This document shows, one piece after another, positions 25,873 through 35,026 of a DNA stretch of 64,000 bases. The stretch is from DAOPYU01 sp942493245 (GTDB taxonomy: Bacteria; Sumerlaeota; Sumerlaeia; UBA8349). The position numbers and the translations under genes were made by a program. Positions within the stretch are counted from its first letter, which is position 1. Each line of letters opens with the position of its first letter. Under the pieces are notes generated by a model. The model had not been told where the DNA came from and ran no database searches. It saw only the letters and a program-made list of their open reading frames with translations. Where the stretch lies: the NCBI GenBank assembly GCA_942493245.1, contig OW818685.1, positions 3,658,001 through 3,722,000 on the forward strand, written 5' to 3'.

Positions 25873-27435
25873 CTATGTTTTCGGTTTGGGGACATAAATA
25901 TCGAACCCGGGAACGGGAGAGGGGAACAGTGCCTGGTAGTTGCGTCCGACGTTATACGACACCGGATGGGTGTGAAATCCCCCGATGATATAGTCGAATT
26001 GGCGTTGTTCGATTTGTTCCATTATGACCGGCGGAGCGGGCTGGTCGGCGTGGAACAGCGCCTCGGTCATCAGGTCGCAATGCCAGTACTGATCCGCCCC
26101 CAGCCAGGTCAGATAGTTCCGCATGGGGCAGTAGATACGCGCCTCGCGATGGTTCTCGATGAAATCGTAGAGCCGGTCCAGGTTCCGGCACTCCGGGTCG
26201 GCGTAAGCCGTGTGGTAGAGCGTCTGAGGCAGGAGATGGGTAAAAATCTGCGCGGTCATGAAAACCGACACAACGACACTCACCGCGGCGCCGTGAAGAG
26301 AGAGACTCCGGGTTCCTGAAGAACACGTCCCGTACATCCGCCACACAAGCGGGAGGGCGAGGATCAGACAGAAAAGATAATAACTGTTGACGTCGCTGCC
26401 CCACTTGAGCGCCACCACGGTGCTGACAGCAAAAAGGAGCACACAATTACCCACCCAGACGGCGACGTTCCACACTCTCCGAGTCGTCCAGCCGCACGCG
26501 AAAGCGAGGCATTCGGCCATGAGGAGAAACAGAAGGGTTTTCTCGGTCCAAGTGAGATAGGGGTAGAAGTGCAGTTGCAAAACCGCCTTCCGGAAAGGAT
26601 GCCGGGCCAGAATCCCGGTGGTCGAAAGCAGGTGTTCGTCACCGGTCATGTAGGGCAGCAACAGAACCAGACCCAGAACGGCGAGGGGCAACGCAAGCGC
26701 GAGCGCGTACCGCCAGCCACGGCGCCAGAGCAGAAACCCCAGGTGCAGCGCGATCAGAATCGCGTAGTTCTGCTTGCACCAGGCGGCCAGAAGAAAACAA
26801 AGCGCGGCGCAACCGTCGCGCAAAATTCGCCCCCGGGGACGGTCCGCTTCCCACGCCCAGAAGACCAACCCCCAGATCGCAAACGCCCCTGCGAAAACAT
26901 CCGGGCGGATAAAGAATTGCCACCCGGCCAGGAACCGGTGCGTCGCGGCGAAAAGTCCTGCCGCGACCCAGGCCGCCTGACGCGAACGAGTCAAGCCGTA
27001 CGCGCCCACCGCGACTCCCACCAGACTGACCCCGCAGAGCAGGAAGGACAGCGCCTTGGGCGCCAGAAGTCCCTTGCCGAACAACGCCAGCGTGGCGGCG
27101 TGGAGAATCGGGACGCCCGGCGTGTAGATGTAGTAACTCGCGTCGGTTCGGACATCCGGATAAAGCGGCTGGTGTTCAAGAATACGCGCCGCCGCCACGA
27201 TCTGGAACCCCTGCCAGCGCTCGTTTCGGAAAAAGAACGGATCGCGGAGCGACAACGCCCCGTCGCACAACAACAAAACAATCGCCAGCGCGGCCAACGG
27301 AACCGGCAGACGCAGGAGCCAGCGGATGGCGTCCTCGAAACGCGCAGCCGTGGCGGTGTCCAGACGCACAACGGCGGAAATGAGTTTCCGCGCGCCTGCC
27401 AACGGATACGAAAGCCAGACCGAGCGCCCGTTCAT
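25873..27435 (-). CDS. GT-C type membrane glycosyltransferase (ArnT/PMT-like)
   Basis: A 520-residue protein with about ten membrane segments. It resembles the GT39/GT83 group of polyprenyl-phosphate-sugar-dependent transferases, which add sugars to protein or lipid on the outer face of the inner membrane. The first external loop after the first membrane segment carries LRDPFFFRNERWQGFQ, where acidic residues of GT-C enzymes normally lie, and ASYYIYTPGVP, a family-typical loop. The last 110 residues form a soluble domain. The start lies 12 bases after the ychF stop with AGGGGA upstream, so the two are co-transcribed. The acceptor is unknown and the family call is by overall pattern. Confidence 0.65.
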   Translation of the reverse strand: MNGRSVWLSYPLAGARKLISAVVRLDTATAARFEDAIRWLLRLPVPLAALAIVLLLCDGALSLRDPFFFRNERWQGFQIVAAARILEHQPLYPDVRTDASYYIYTPGVPILHAATLALFGKGLLAPKALSFLLCGVSLVGVAVGAYGLTRSRQAAWVAAGLFAATHRFLAGWQFFIRPDVFAGAFAIWGLVFWAWEADRPRGRILRDGCAALCFLLAAWCKQNYAILIALHLGFLLWRRGWRYALALALPLAVLGLVLLLPYMTGDEHLLSTTGILARHPFRKAVLQLHFYPYLTWTEKTLLFLLMAECLAFACGWTTRRVWNVAVWVGNCVLLFAVSTVVALKWGSDVNSYYLFCLILALPLVWRMYGTCSSGTRSLSLHGAAVSVVVSVFMTAQIFTHLLPQTLYHTAYADPECRNLDRLYDFIENHREARIYCPMRNYLTWLGADQYWHCDLMTEALFHADQPAPPVIMEQIEQRQFDYIIGGFHTHPVSYNVGRNYQALFPSPVPGFDIYVPKPKT

Positions 27436-27447
27436 CCGTCAATTCCC

Positions 27448-28557
27448 CTAAACACTGAAAAGCACTTCGATAATGTCGCCGTCCTGCATCACATAATCGC
27501 GGCCTTCCTGGTGCAACAGGGCATGCTTCTTGGCCTCGGCGTAGGTTTTGACTTCCAGCATGTCTTTCCACGAAATGATTTGCGCGCGGATGAACCCGCG
27601 TTGCAGGTCCGAGTGGATGACGCCCGCCGCCTCGACTGCCGGAAAGCCGCGCCGCAACGTCCAGGCGTGGCTTTCGCTCGGTCCGACGGTGAAGAACGAG
27701 ATCAGCCCCAGCGCGTCGTAACAGAGTCGGATCATGCGCGCCATGCCCGGTTCGGTGATGCCGTATTCTTCGAGGAACAGGGCGCGGTCCTCCTCGGCCA
27801 GTTGGGCGATTTCCATTTCGGTCTGACCGCACAGCGCCAGGAAGTGATACAGCGGCGTGGAGCCGTCCGGCAGGGTTCCGCCGGCGCTTTGCCGCATGTG
27901 CCCGAGGAGCGCTTCCGTCTCGGCCTCGTTCTGCCCGCCGGTGTTGACCAGCACGATCAGCGCCTTGGTGGTCAGGAACTGGAACGAACGGAGGTATTTG
28001 GCCTCCTCGGCGTCCAGTTCCAGCGAGCGGACAGGATGGCCCGCCTCGAGTGCTTCCTTGAGGCGTTTGAGAACCGTGCATTCCTCTTCGAGGGCTTTGC
28101 GCTGTGGACCGCCGATGCGCTGCATCTGCGCTTCCGCGCGGCCCAGGCGGTTGTCCACCTTGGTCAGATCGCTCAGGATCAATTCGAGTTGGATGGTCTC
28201 GAAATCGGCCACCGGTTCGGTCTCGACGCCCGAATCATCCACGAAGGCGCGGATTACGGCCACCAGCGCATCGGCGGTGGCGATATTGTTGAGCATTTCA
28301 TCGCCCATCGCCGCGCCCTGACCCGCCTGGTCGCGGCGGATACCCACCGGGTCCACGTAGTCAATGGTCGCGTGAACCAGTTTTTTGGATTGAAACAGGT
28401 CATTCAATTGGTCGAGCCGGGGGTCGGGCACCTGGACGGTGGCCCGGTGGGTCTTAGCCTTGCCCGAAAAGGCGGAAACCTCGGCGTTTGAACCCGTCAG
28501 GGCATTGAAAACAGTGGTTTTGCCGGACTTACTGAAACCGATAAGCGCAATCTGCAT
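27448..28557 (-). CDS. ychF: YchF/Obg-like translation-associated ATPase, divergent
   Basis: A 369-residue P-loop NTPase with the YchF layout. The G domain has GFSKSGKTT (residues 7-15), where typical YchF has GLPNVGKST. A coiled-coil insertion (about 130-190, LTKVDNRLGRAEAQMQRI) follows. The C-terminal TGS domain ends with AGVIHSDLQRGFIRAQI and VMQDGDIIEVLFSV. YchF binds ribosomes and hydrolyses ATP rather than GTP. The Lys/Thr changes in the P-loop, and LVNTGGQNE in place of the canonical NKxD, fit the YchF/OLA1 clade, where the fourth motif is altered. The start ATG follows AGGAGTC. It heads the two-gene unit with the glycosyltransferase. Confidence 0.85.
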   Translation of the reverse strand: MQIALIGFSKSGKTTVFNALTGSNAEVSAFSGKAKTHRATVQVPDPRLDQLNDLFQSKKLVHATIDYVDPVGIRRDQAGQGAAMGDEMLNNIATADALVAVIRAFVDDSGVETEPVADFETIQLELILSDLTKVDNRLGRAEAQMQRIGGPQRKALEEECTVLKRLKEALEAGHPVRSLELDAEEAKYLRSFQFLTTKALIVLVNTGGQNEAETEALLGHMRQSAGGTLPDGSTPLYHFLALCGQTEMEIAQLAEEDRALFLEEYGITEPGMARMIRLCYDALGLISFFTVGPSESHAWTLRRGFPAVEAAGVIHSDLQRGFIRAQIISWKDMLEVKTYAEAKKHALLHQEGRDYVMQDGDIIEVLFSV

Positions 28558-29033
28558 AGTCTTAGACTCCTTACACGAACTCCTGCACAGGGCGTATCAT
28601 AGGGAATTCCTCCACATTCCGCGACTGAAATTTCCAGGAGTTTGAACGCTGGAACGAAATCGAGGGGGACCGGCACCTGAATCGAGTTTTTACAATCGAG
28701 AAAACTCCATTGCTGGGGCTGGAATTCTCGATCGGTGATCCCGTTGGGGCGGACGCTCTCTTCTGAAGTTGGAATCCGGGGGATAACGGACTTTCCCCTG
28801 ATGTAGAGAATAATGCCTAACATCATTAAAATCAGACATGTTTGCATACAGTCCAGATTGGCGTCTGGAAGGAGGAAATCGAAAAAGTTCAGGTTTGGGT
28901 AAAGTTTCGAGGGGCACAAGAAAAGGGCATGTGTTTTGCTTTTAAGAACGGGCAAGCACGTCCTCGAATCGGAGGTCGGGTTGTATGCGTCCCTCGAATG
29001 GGACGCCCAAGAACAGATGAGGAGGAAAGTCCC
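28558..29033. other. Divergent intergenic region
   Basis: About 475 bases between ychF and the HEAT-like gene. A GCGTCCC-tcgaat-GGGACGC stem-loop (28987-29006) lies 14 bases before the AGGAGG of the downstream gene, close enough to influence its translation. No other feature is recognised. Confidence 0.4.
28987..29006 (+). promoter_or_regulatory. 5' leader hairpin before HEAT-like gene
   Basis: This is a perfect 7-base-pair stem with a 6-base loop immediately upstream of the ribosome site at 29020. It may protect or tune the messenger; function is not shown. Confidence 0.3.
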
Positions 29034-30041
29034 TTGAACACGCAGAACAAAGTCCTGGCCGTCATCGCCGTCATCATGCTGGTGGTTGTGGTGATTGTGG
29101 CCACCAATAACCCGAACAAGGAAAAGGGAGCCTCCGACAAGTCGAAAACAGCCACGTCTGCGAAAAAGAATGGAAAAACCGTAGCCTCGACCGACGAAGC
29201 GGACAAGAACGATGCGACAAAGAAGAGTTTGCGCAATGCCAACACAAAGAACCCAACCTCCGCAACCGCAACGGTGGCAACGGAGTCTGGGCCGGGCGTG
29301 TTCCCGGACGGTGTTTCCATGACCAGCGGCACCATCACGTTTGAGAACGAAGAAGCCCTGCGCGCGGCCATTTTCGGTGAAGATCAGACCCTGCGCGAGC
29401 AGGCCTACCTCGAATTGGCCAAACTCCTTGAAAAAGGGGAAGGGAAGGCGATTCTCGAAGAAATGATTCAAAAGGGCGGCGAACAATTCGAGGAAGAAGT
29501 GCTGGCGCTCCTGCCGAACATCCCGGAAGGGGAACGCGCGGACATGATCGCCCAGTGCCTCGACAGCACCAACCCGGAGTTCCGGCTCGAAGCGCTTCAG
29601 AGCGTGCGCGACGTGGCCGGCTACGACGTCAGCGACCTGTTGATCAAGGGGATGAAGGACGACAGTCCCGAAGTGCTCGAGGAAACAGGCGACCTGCTTT
29701 TCTACTTCGACGACCAGCCGATCTACTCCGCCGCCATCGAGGGCTTGACGCATTCGGACGAATATATTCGCGATAACGCGATGGGCTTCCTCGAAGACAA
29801 CCACACGGGCAAGTCGATTGACACCTTGATCAAGTACGGACTGACCAGCGCCATCCCCGAACTTGTTGAGCGGGCCGGAGACGCCCTGCGGTTTATCACC
29901 GACGCAGAAATCGACTCGAACGATCCGCAGGCATGGCAGACCTGGTTCGACCAGAACGGGGCCGCCTGGATCGCCGAGAACGACCAGACTGTGCCGGACA
30001 CGAATCCGCAACCCGCGCCCACTCCTGCCGCCGGGAACTGA
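29034..30041 (+). CDS. Membrane-anchored HEAT-repeat-like protein
   Basis: A 335-residue protein. The start is TTG at 29034, supported by a strong AGGAGGAAAG eight bases upstream; longer ATG readings cross the leader hairpin. Residues 1-22 are one membrane anchor (VLAVIAVIMLVVVVIVAT). About 80 residues of Lys/Ser/Thr/Ala-rich linker follow. Residues about 100-300 are short helical repeats with HEAT character, including LREQAYLELAKLLEKG, FRLEALQSVRDVAGYDVSDL and YIRDNAMGFLEDNHTG, typical of a protein-binding solenoid. A Pro/Ala tail ends it. It is probably a periplasm-facing scaffold. Neighbours on both sides are unrelated, so the partner is not indicated. Confidence 0.65.
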   Translation: MNTQNKVLAVIAVIMLVVVVIVATNNPNKEKGASDKSKTATSAKKNGKTVASTDEADKNDATKKSLRNANTKNPTSATATVATESGPGVFPDGVSMTSGTITFENEEALRAAIFGEDQTLREQAYLELAKLLEKGEGKAILEEMIQKGGEQFEEEVLALLPNIPEGERADMIAQCLDSTNPEFRLEALQSVRDVAGYDVSDLLIKGMKDDSPEVLEETGDLLFYFDDQPIYSAAIEGLTHSDEYIRDNAMGFLEDNHTGKSIDTLIKYGLTSAIPELVERAGDALRFITDAEIDSNDPQAWQTWFDQNGAAWIAENDQTVPDTNPQPAPTPAAGN

Positions 30042-30050
30042 AAGAAAATC

Positions 30051-30090
30051 GCGTGAGGACGAGTTCGAGGAAAACGGACTCGTCCTCCGC
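30051..30090 (+). terminator. Stem-loop downstream of HEAT-like gene
   Basis: GAGGACGAGT pairs perfectly with ACTCGTCCTC across a 13-base loop (with extra GCG/CGC pairs) 13 bases after the stop codon. There is no T-run, so it is either a factor-dependent end or an mRNA-protecting hairpin. Confidence 0.4.
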
Positions 30091-30510
30091 GTATGTTCCC
30101 TCCTCACATGTTTTCAAAATAAAGAAGCGCGGTCCTGTTTCGTGTCGAGCAAACGTTCGGCGGGGGGTATGGGCTGTTTCCTTTTTTCACGAAGAATCCG
30201 TTTCTCAGGGGAATCTGAGGTCAAACAGGGAGGACGCGCGTCCGACTCGCCTCAGATAAATGGCGCATTCGTGCCTTTCATTGCCGGTTCCGGGTGGAAA
30301 CCGGTCTTGCTCCTCAAATAATACGCGCCCTCATGGAACGCTCAAACAGATCTGGCCTCTCTATTAATAGAAAAGGAATTTGTTCCTGTCTATTGACTTG
30401 TAGAGACATATCTTCTTCAGGGGAGCAAAACCTTGAAGAAGACTCGATAGGGAGTCGGCAAGAAGCGCCCGGCGGATGACCGGCCAACAATTCAAAGGAG
30501 GAAGAAACGC
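30091..30510. other. Intergenic region, nothing recognised
   Basis: About 420 bases upstream of gspG. It becomes AT-richer near 30360-30410 (TTAATAGAAAAGGAATTTG), a plausible promoter area without a clear -35/-10 pair. No open frame here has a ribosome site. Confidence 0.35.
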
Positions 30511-30963
30511 ATGCGAATCAAGAGACGTCATCGGTTTTCGCAACAGGGGGTGCGGCACGGGTTTTCGTTTCTCGAGATCATGATGGTCGTGATGATTATC
30601 GGCATCCTGGTCGCGGTGGTGGGACCCAAAATCATGGGAAAAGTCGGGACAGCCAAGGATAAGACGACACAATTACAGATGAAGAATATCAGGACGGCCT
30701 TGAATGACTATGAAATGACCGTCGGGGCATTGCCGACCACCGATCAGGGGCTTGACGCCCTGGTCCACCGTCCGTCCGATGTCCCCGAGGACCAGTGGGA
30801 ACAGAAGATGGAAGACCTTCCCAAAGACTCCTGGAAGGAAGCCTTCGTCTATCGGTGTCCGGGCGAGGGCGAACGCGAGTACGACCTGTTCTCCAAGGGC
30901 AAGGACCGCAAGGAAAGCACGGAAGACGATATCAAAGCCTTCCGGGATGAGGAAAATCAGTAA
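30511..30963 (+). CDS. gspG: Type II secretion major pseudopilin GspG-like
   Basis: A 150-residue prepilin. A basic leader of 17 residues ends at G17, followed by FSFLE with the conserved Glu at mature position 5 (E22), and a 20-residue hydrophobic helix (IMMVVMIIGILVAVVG). This is the class III leader cut and methylated by PilD. The rest matches GspG: LNDYEMTVGALPTTDQGLDA with the typical LPTTDQGL motif, and YDLFSKGKD toward the C-terminus, where GspG binds calcium. GspG polymers push substrates through the outer-membrane secretin. AAAGGAGGAAG gives a strong ribosome site. No other gsp genes are adjacent, which is unusual for a major pseudopilin. Confidence 0.88.
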   Translation: MRIKRRHRFSQQGVRHGFSFLEIMMVVMIIGILVAVVGPKIMGKVGTAKDKTTQLQMKNIRTALNDYEMTVGALPTTDQGLDALVHRPSDVPEDQWEQKMEDLPKDSWKEAFVYRCPGEGEREYDLFSKGKDRKESTEDDIKAFRDEENQ

Positions 30964-30981
30964 AAACGCAGCGAATTGGAG

Positions 30982-31025
30982 GGATCGCCTTCAGAACCGG
31001 TCTTGCAGGCCTCTGAAGGCGATCC
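30982..31025. terminator. Bidirectional terminator between gspG and ldhA
   Basis: A 14-base-pair perfect stem (GGATCGCCTTCAGA and its complement) encloses a 16-base loop. It starts 19 bases past gspG and lies 5 bases past the end of the convergent dehydrogenase gene, so it can serve both. Neither side has a long T-run. Confidence 0.6.
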
Positions 31026-31029
31026 GGAA

Positions 31030-32079
31030 TCAGAAGCACCGTTTCTTTTCGCCCCGCTTGCACGACTTTCCACACCGGTAGCAGACCTCGTTGTCCAGGA
31101 ACGCGTCGTCAAAGTACTGCCGGAGGTTCTGCAGGGTCGTATCGGCAATGTTGTGAAGCGCCTCGACGGTGAAAAACCCCTGGTGGGACGTAATGAGCAC
31201 GTTGGGAAAGGTCAGCAGGCGCGCCAGCAGGTCGTCGGCAATCAGTTCGGCCGAGCGATCCTCGAAGAAATACTCGCTCTCCTCCTCGTACACGTCGAGC
31301 CCTGCCGCGCCGATCTTTCCGGATTTCAATCCTCGAATCAACGCCTTCGTCTCGATCAATTTGCCACGGCCCGTGTTGATGAGCATGACGCCGTCTTTCA
31401 TCAGCCCGATCGTCCGGGCGTTGATCATGTGCTCGGTTTCCGCATTGAGGGGACAGTGGAACGAGATGATGTCCGAGCGCTGGTAAAGTTCTTCGAGGGA
31501 GACATATTCCACGCCGTTCTCGGCGGCGTAGGCCTTGTCGGGGTAGTTGTCGTAGGCGAGAATTGTCATGCCAAACCCCTTCAGGATGGCGATCAGGCAC
31601 TTGCCGATCTTCCCTGTCCCGACAACACCGGCCGTTTTGCCGTGCATGTCGAACCCGAGGAGGTTGTTGATGGAGAAATTGCCGTCGCGCGTGCGGAAAT
31701 AGGCGCGGTGCGTCTTGCGGTTCAAGGTCAGCATCAGCGCGGCGGCGTGCTCGGCCACGGCATTGGGCGAATAGGCCGGGACGCGCACCATGTGGATCTT
31801 GCCATAGGCTTCCTTCAGATCCACGTTGTTGTACCCCGCGCACCGCATGGCGATGACACCGATGCCCTGTTGAGCCAGTCGCGCCACAACCGGCTTGTCG
31901 AGCGTGTCGTTCACAAAGGCGCACACACCGTCGAACCCGGCGGTGAGATCCACCGTGCTGCGGTCGAGATGCGCCTCAAAGTACTCGATCTCGAATCCGT
32001 ACTGCTGGTTAACCTCATCAAACGACCGGCGGTCGTAGGGTTTGGTGTCGAAGAAGGCAATTTTTTTGCCGATTTGCAT
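31030..32079 (-). CDS. ldhA: D-lactate dehydrogenase (D-2-hydroxyacid dehydrogenase family)
   Basis: A 349-residue NAD-dependent enzyme that reduces pyruvate to D-lactate. It has the family's Rossmann motif (GVVGTGKIGK, about 150), the catalytic Arg in NTGRGKLIET (about 235), the Glu in DVYEEESEYFF, and the acid/base His in SHQGFFT. The substrate-loop sequence YSPNAVAEHA is typical for LdhA. The ATG at 32079 follows AGGAAACC; longer readings are unlike the family. The last 17 residues carry four cysteines (C-x2-C-x3-C-x7-C), resembling a small metal site, an addition I do not recognise from the family. It is a one-gene unit convergent with gspG and would recycle NADH during fermentation. Confidence 0.9.
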   Translation of the reverse strand: MQIGKKIAFFDTKPYDRRSFDEVNQQYGFEIEYFEAHLDRSTVDLTAGFDGVCAFVNDTLDKPVVARLAQQGIGVIAMRCAGYNNVDLKEAYGKIHMVRVPAYSPNAVAEHAAALMLTLNRKTHRAYFRTRDGNFSINNLLGFDMHGKTAGVVGTGKIGKCLIAILKGFGMTILAYDNYPDKAYAAENGVEYVSLEELYQRSDIISFHCPLNAETEHMINARTIGLMKDGVMLINTGRGKLIETKALIRGLKSGKIGAAGLDVYEEESEYFFEDRSAELIADDLLARLLTFPNVLITSHQGFFTVEALHNIADTTLQNLRQYFDDAFLDNEVCYRCGKSCKRGEKKRCF

Positions 32080-32458
32080 CCTGGTTTCCTGTCTCGCCCT
32101 GGGTTCCGTTTCTGAACGATTCTTCATGGAATTCCCATTAGTATCATCTCCCCCGGACTTCATTCCGAAAATTTTGGAGAATTCACCTGAGTAATGATAG
32201 TGGTCAGGTAAACGACATGACAAGGAGATTCTGTCGTTCCGACACGATCCCGGTCTTATTTGTATCCGCCCATTTCTCTGGGCGTGTTTGTTTGGGATCA
32301 GAACAAACCCCTTCTCAATAAAAAATATCAGAACAGAACGTCTGGTTTATATTGATTCCTGGATTCAGTTCCATATAGAATAGAAGAGTTGTATAACTCG
32401 ATGGTCCTTGCTCAGTGTTCCTGAGACTTGTTTACCCGATTCAATCAGGAGGATGAAG
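32080..32458. other. Divergent intergenic region, AT-rich, with promoter
   Basis: About 380 bases between ldhA and the FG-GAP gene. It is AT-rich from 32250 to 32400 and holds the promoter described at 32352. No small gene is recognised. Confidence 0.45.
32352..32379 (+). promoter_or_regulatory. Candidate sigma-70 promoter of the FG-GAP gene
   Basis: TTGATT (32352-32357), a 16-base spacer and TATAGA (32374-32379) fit the -35/-10 consensus at four of six positions each. Transcription would start near 32386, about 70 bases before the start codon. No competing pair lies nearby. Confidence 0.45.
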
Positions 32459-35002
32459 ATGCAAACTCGCAAAGTGTTTGTATTGGGAATCTGTTTTTGG
32501 CTGGCAGTTGTGGGAGCACAGGGAGGGATGGAACTGAATGTACAGGACTCTACGCAGAAGTTTACCGTTCTGGCTGGAAAGAATGGACAAAATCTCTCGG
32601 AAGTTATTTTTGTAGATCTGAACGGGGACGGGGCCGACGAACTCGTGGTCTCCGGTGACGCCTCCTATGGAGGAGACGGTGTCGCGGAATTCTACATCCT
32701 GTTCTCACATCGTGTCCGTCCGGAAAACAGTCCGTACGACTTGTCCACACGTCCCGCAGATCGCCATTATGTGGAGAATGGAAACGGTCACTTCAATGAT
32801 TGCGTTCGTCTGGCCAAGGGCGACTGGAATGATGATGGCATAGATGACCTGGCAATAGCCGGCCGGGGGGGATCTGGGGCCGCTTACATCATATTTGGCA
32901 ACAGTGATTTTACGTCTGCCCCCCAGAAGACGTTGGACGCAGAAAACGTGGATGTTTTCCTTCGTGGGCAGAACAACTTGGGAATCGAGATGACTTCAGA
33001 AGACGTCAATGGAGACGGAATAGACGATCTGCTGATCACCAATACGAACTCTCTCTATATCCTGTTCGGCGGTTCTTCATTTAAGGATTACCATCAGAAA
33101 ACAATTTCTTTTTCTGTTGCCGATGTCACATATTCCAATTGGGGTGGGACCCTGGGGGCTGGCGACATCAATGACGATGGGCGAGCCGACCTTTTCATGG
33201 GGGGGGGCAACGACAACAAGATTTTTCTGGCAAAGGACAATTATACCACACACGCCGTTATTACAACGGCGGACATTTTTACAAAGAATTATGGCGGCTG
33301 GACCGGTCCCCCCTCATTCAACGGTGCGGACTTAAATGGCGATGGGATAGGCGATTTCACCATTGTGGACGATGGCAGTTTCAAGACACTCTGGGGACGG
33401 AAGAACTGGAAAACCCCGACCACCTTTGACTTGGCAAGTACCTACAGTCTGTCCGTTTACTATGAAGGGTACTATGGAGGTGACATGTCGCGTTCTCGGG
33501 ATATCAATGGGGACAGCATTCCAGATCTGGCAATCGGAGAAGATTACCTTCAGAAGGTTCAAATACTTTTTGGACGTCATTACATGGATGGCACCCAACT
33601 TGGCCAATTGGGAGCGCCTGCCGATACCGATATTTTCATCAGCAGTGGTGATTACCACTTTGGCACCTGGGTTGCGCTGGGGAATGTGGACCACTCCGCG
33701 GTTCCGCAGGTGGCTTCAGGTGCCTGGGCTACTGGGAACAGCTATGCCGGGCTTATCCAGGTTTGCTTTCTACGCCCCGATGTCCAGAATCTGAAACTGG
33801 AACCCGCTGCGCCCACCTCCTCGCAGAATCTGACCGCCACATTTGTGAACGGCTGGAAATCGGGACAGGAAACCCGTCTATCCTGGTTTATCAATGAACA
33901 GAAAGTGTCGGGTGAAACCGGAACGACGCTGCCGACTGGCCACTTCAAGAAAGGGGATGTGGTCTCCGTCGAGGTGCAGGCCTGGTTGCCAACTTTACCG
34001 GCTGCGACAACGGCTACAGCCGTTACCCGTGTTACGATCGCAAACTCGGCGCCCCAGGCGCCCGGTTCAGTCTCAATTCTGCCCGCCAATGCCCGGGCGG
34101 ACCAGGACCTTTCCGCTTCAGTAAGCGGACTGGCGGACGCGGATGGCGATACGATCACCCTGATCTACCGCTGGTCTGTCAATGGGGTGAAGGTCGGAGA
34201 GGATTCGTCACTGGAACACACCCATTTCATTGCAGGAGATACCGTCCGTCTTGAAGTCCGTTGTTCGGATGGCCTCACGACGGGTTCCGCGACTTCGACG
34301 CAGATCACGATCCGAAACAGTCCCAACGCATTCAACGATGCGTATATCGACAGTATCGAGATGCCGGAAAGGGTTTCCTTGTCGCAAGGTTTCAACATCC
34401 GGGTAACGGTTGTCAATATCGGGACCAGCGCCTGGGAGGGCAACGCTGGCTTCCGGTTGCTTACGGGGGTTCAGAGTCCGGCTTTTCTGCTGCCGGGCCG
34501 GATTGTCCGTCCGGGTGACACGTATCAGTTCAACACCTACCATCGGGGATTTTCGACCGAAGGAAACTATACTTTTACGTTTCAAATGGAGGAATCGGGG
34601 CTGGGTGGATTTGGCGACATTATCGCTCAAGATATCATCGCCGGAAATGTGGACAATGCTGACATAGTGTCAGTCGAAATGCCGCCTGCGGTCCGGTCCG
34701 GAAATTCCTTCGAGGTCAAGGTCGTGGTCCGCAACACCGGTTCCACTGTCTGGGGAAGCGCGTTCGGCTATACGCTCAGGACGGGTCTTCCCGAATGGCC
34801 CTCGATTCCGTTGACCGCGATCGTCAATCCCGGCGAGACATATACCTTCTCCGCCGTTTGTCCTGGTGTCTCAACCGTTGGCGCACATGAATTCGCGTTC
34901 CAGATGGAACAAGAAACCGATGGCATATTCGGAACACGCTGGAGCGGCACTATTCAGGTTCAGCCCGATACCCTGGATCGGGCGGTCTGGATGATCCGGT
35001 AA
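32459..35002 (+). CDS. Secreted FG-GAP/VCBS-repeat protein with two C-terminal Ig-like repeats
   Basis: An 847-residue exported protein. The ATG at 32459 lies six bases after AGGAGG and opens a signal peptide (VFVLGICFWLAVVGAQ). Residues about 30-430 are FG-GAP/VCBS repeats, seen as six or more calcium-binding DxNxDG loops (DLNGDGADE, DWNDDGIDD, DVNGDGIDD, DINDDGRAD, DLNGDGIGD, DINGDSIPD). These fold as an integrin-like beta-propeller. Two Ig/PKD-like domains follow (about 440-620). The end is two 95-residue copies of a domain with W at the centre (VVNIGTSAWEGNAGF and VVRNTGSTVWGSAFG), like Nbr1/CARDB modules. It is probably a cell-surface binding protein. The gene is visibly less GC-rich than its neighbours, hinting at a different origin. 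Confidence 0.75.
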   Translation: MQTRKVFVLGICFWLAVVGAQGGMELNVQDSTQKFTVLAGKNGQNLSEVIFVDLNGDGADELVVSGDASYGGDGVAEFYILFSHRVRPENSPYDLSTRPADRHYVENGNGHFNDCVRLAKGDWNDDGIDDLAIAGRGGSGAAYIIFGNSDFTSAPQKTLDAENVDVFLRGQNNLGIEMTSEDVNGDGIDDLLITNTNSLYILFGGSSFKDYHQKTISFSVADVTYSNWGGTLGAGDINDDGRADLFMGGGNDNKIFLAKDNYTTHAVITTADIFTKNYGGWTGPPSFNGADLNGDGIGDFTIVDDGSFKTLWGRKNWKTPTTFDLASTYSLSVYYEGYYGGDMSRSRDINGDSIPDLAIGEDYLQKVQILFGRHYMDGTQLGQLGAPADTDIFISSGDYHFGTWVALGNVDHSAVPQVASGAWATGNSYAGLIQVCFLRPDVQNLKLEPAAPTSSQNLTATFVNGWKSGQETRLSWFINEQKVSGETGTTLPTGHFKKGDVVSVEVQAWLPTLPAATTATAVTRVTIANSAPQAPGSVSILPANARADQDLSASVSGLADADGDTITLIYRWSVNGVKVGEDSSLEHTHFIAGDTVRLEVRCSDGLTTGSATSTQITIRNSPNAFNDAYIDSIEMPERVSLSQGFNIRVTVVNIGTSAWEGNAGFRLLTGVQSPAFLLPGRIVRPGDTYQFNTYHRGFSTEGNYTFTFQMEESGLGGFGDIIAQDIIAGNVDNADIVSVEMPPAVRSGNSFEVKVVVRNTGSTVWGSAFGYTLRTGLPEWPSIPLTAIVNPGETYTFSAVCPGVSTVGAHEFAFQMEQETDGIFGTRWSGTIQVQPDTLDRAVWMIR

Positions 35003-35026
35003 TTGGGCGCGATTCCCCAGAGAAAT

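Noticed and set aside
26569..28491. Long plus-strand frame opposite the glycosyltransferase and ychF
   Set aside because: The opposite strand carries clear families in the same stretch; this frame is Gln/Arg-rich antisense sequence.
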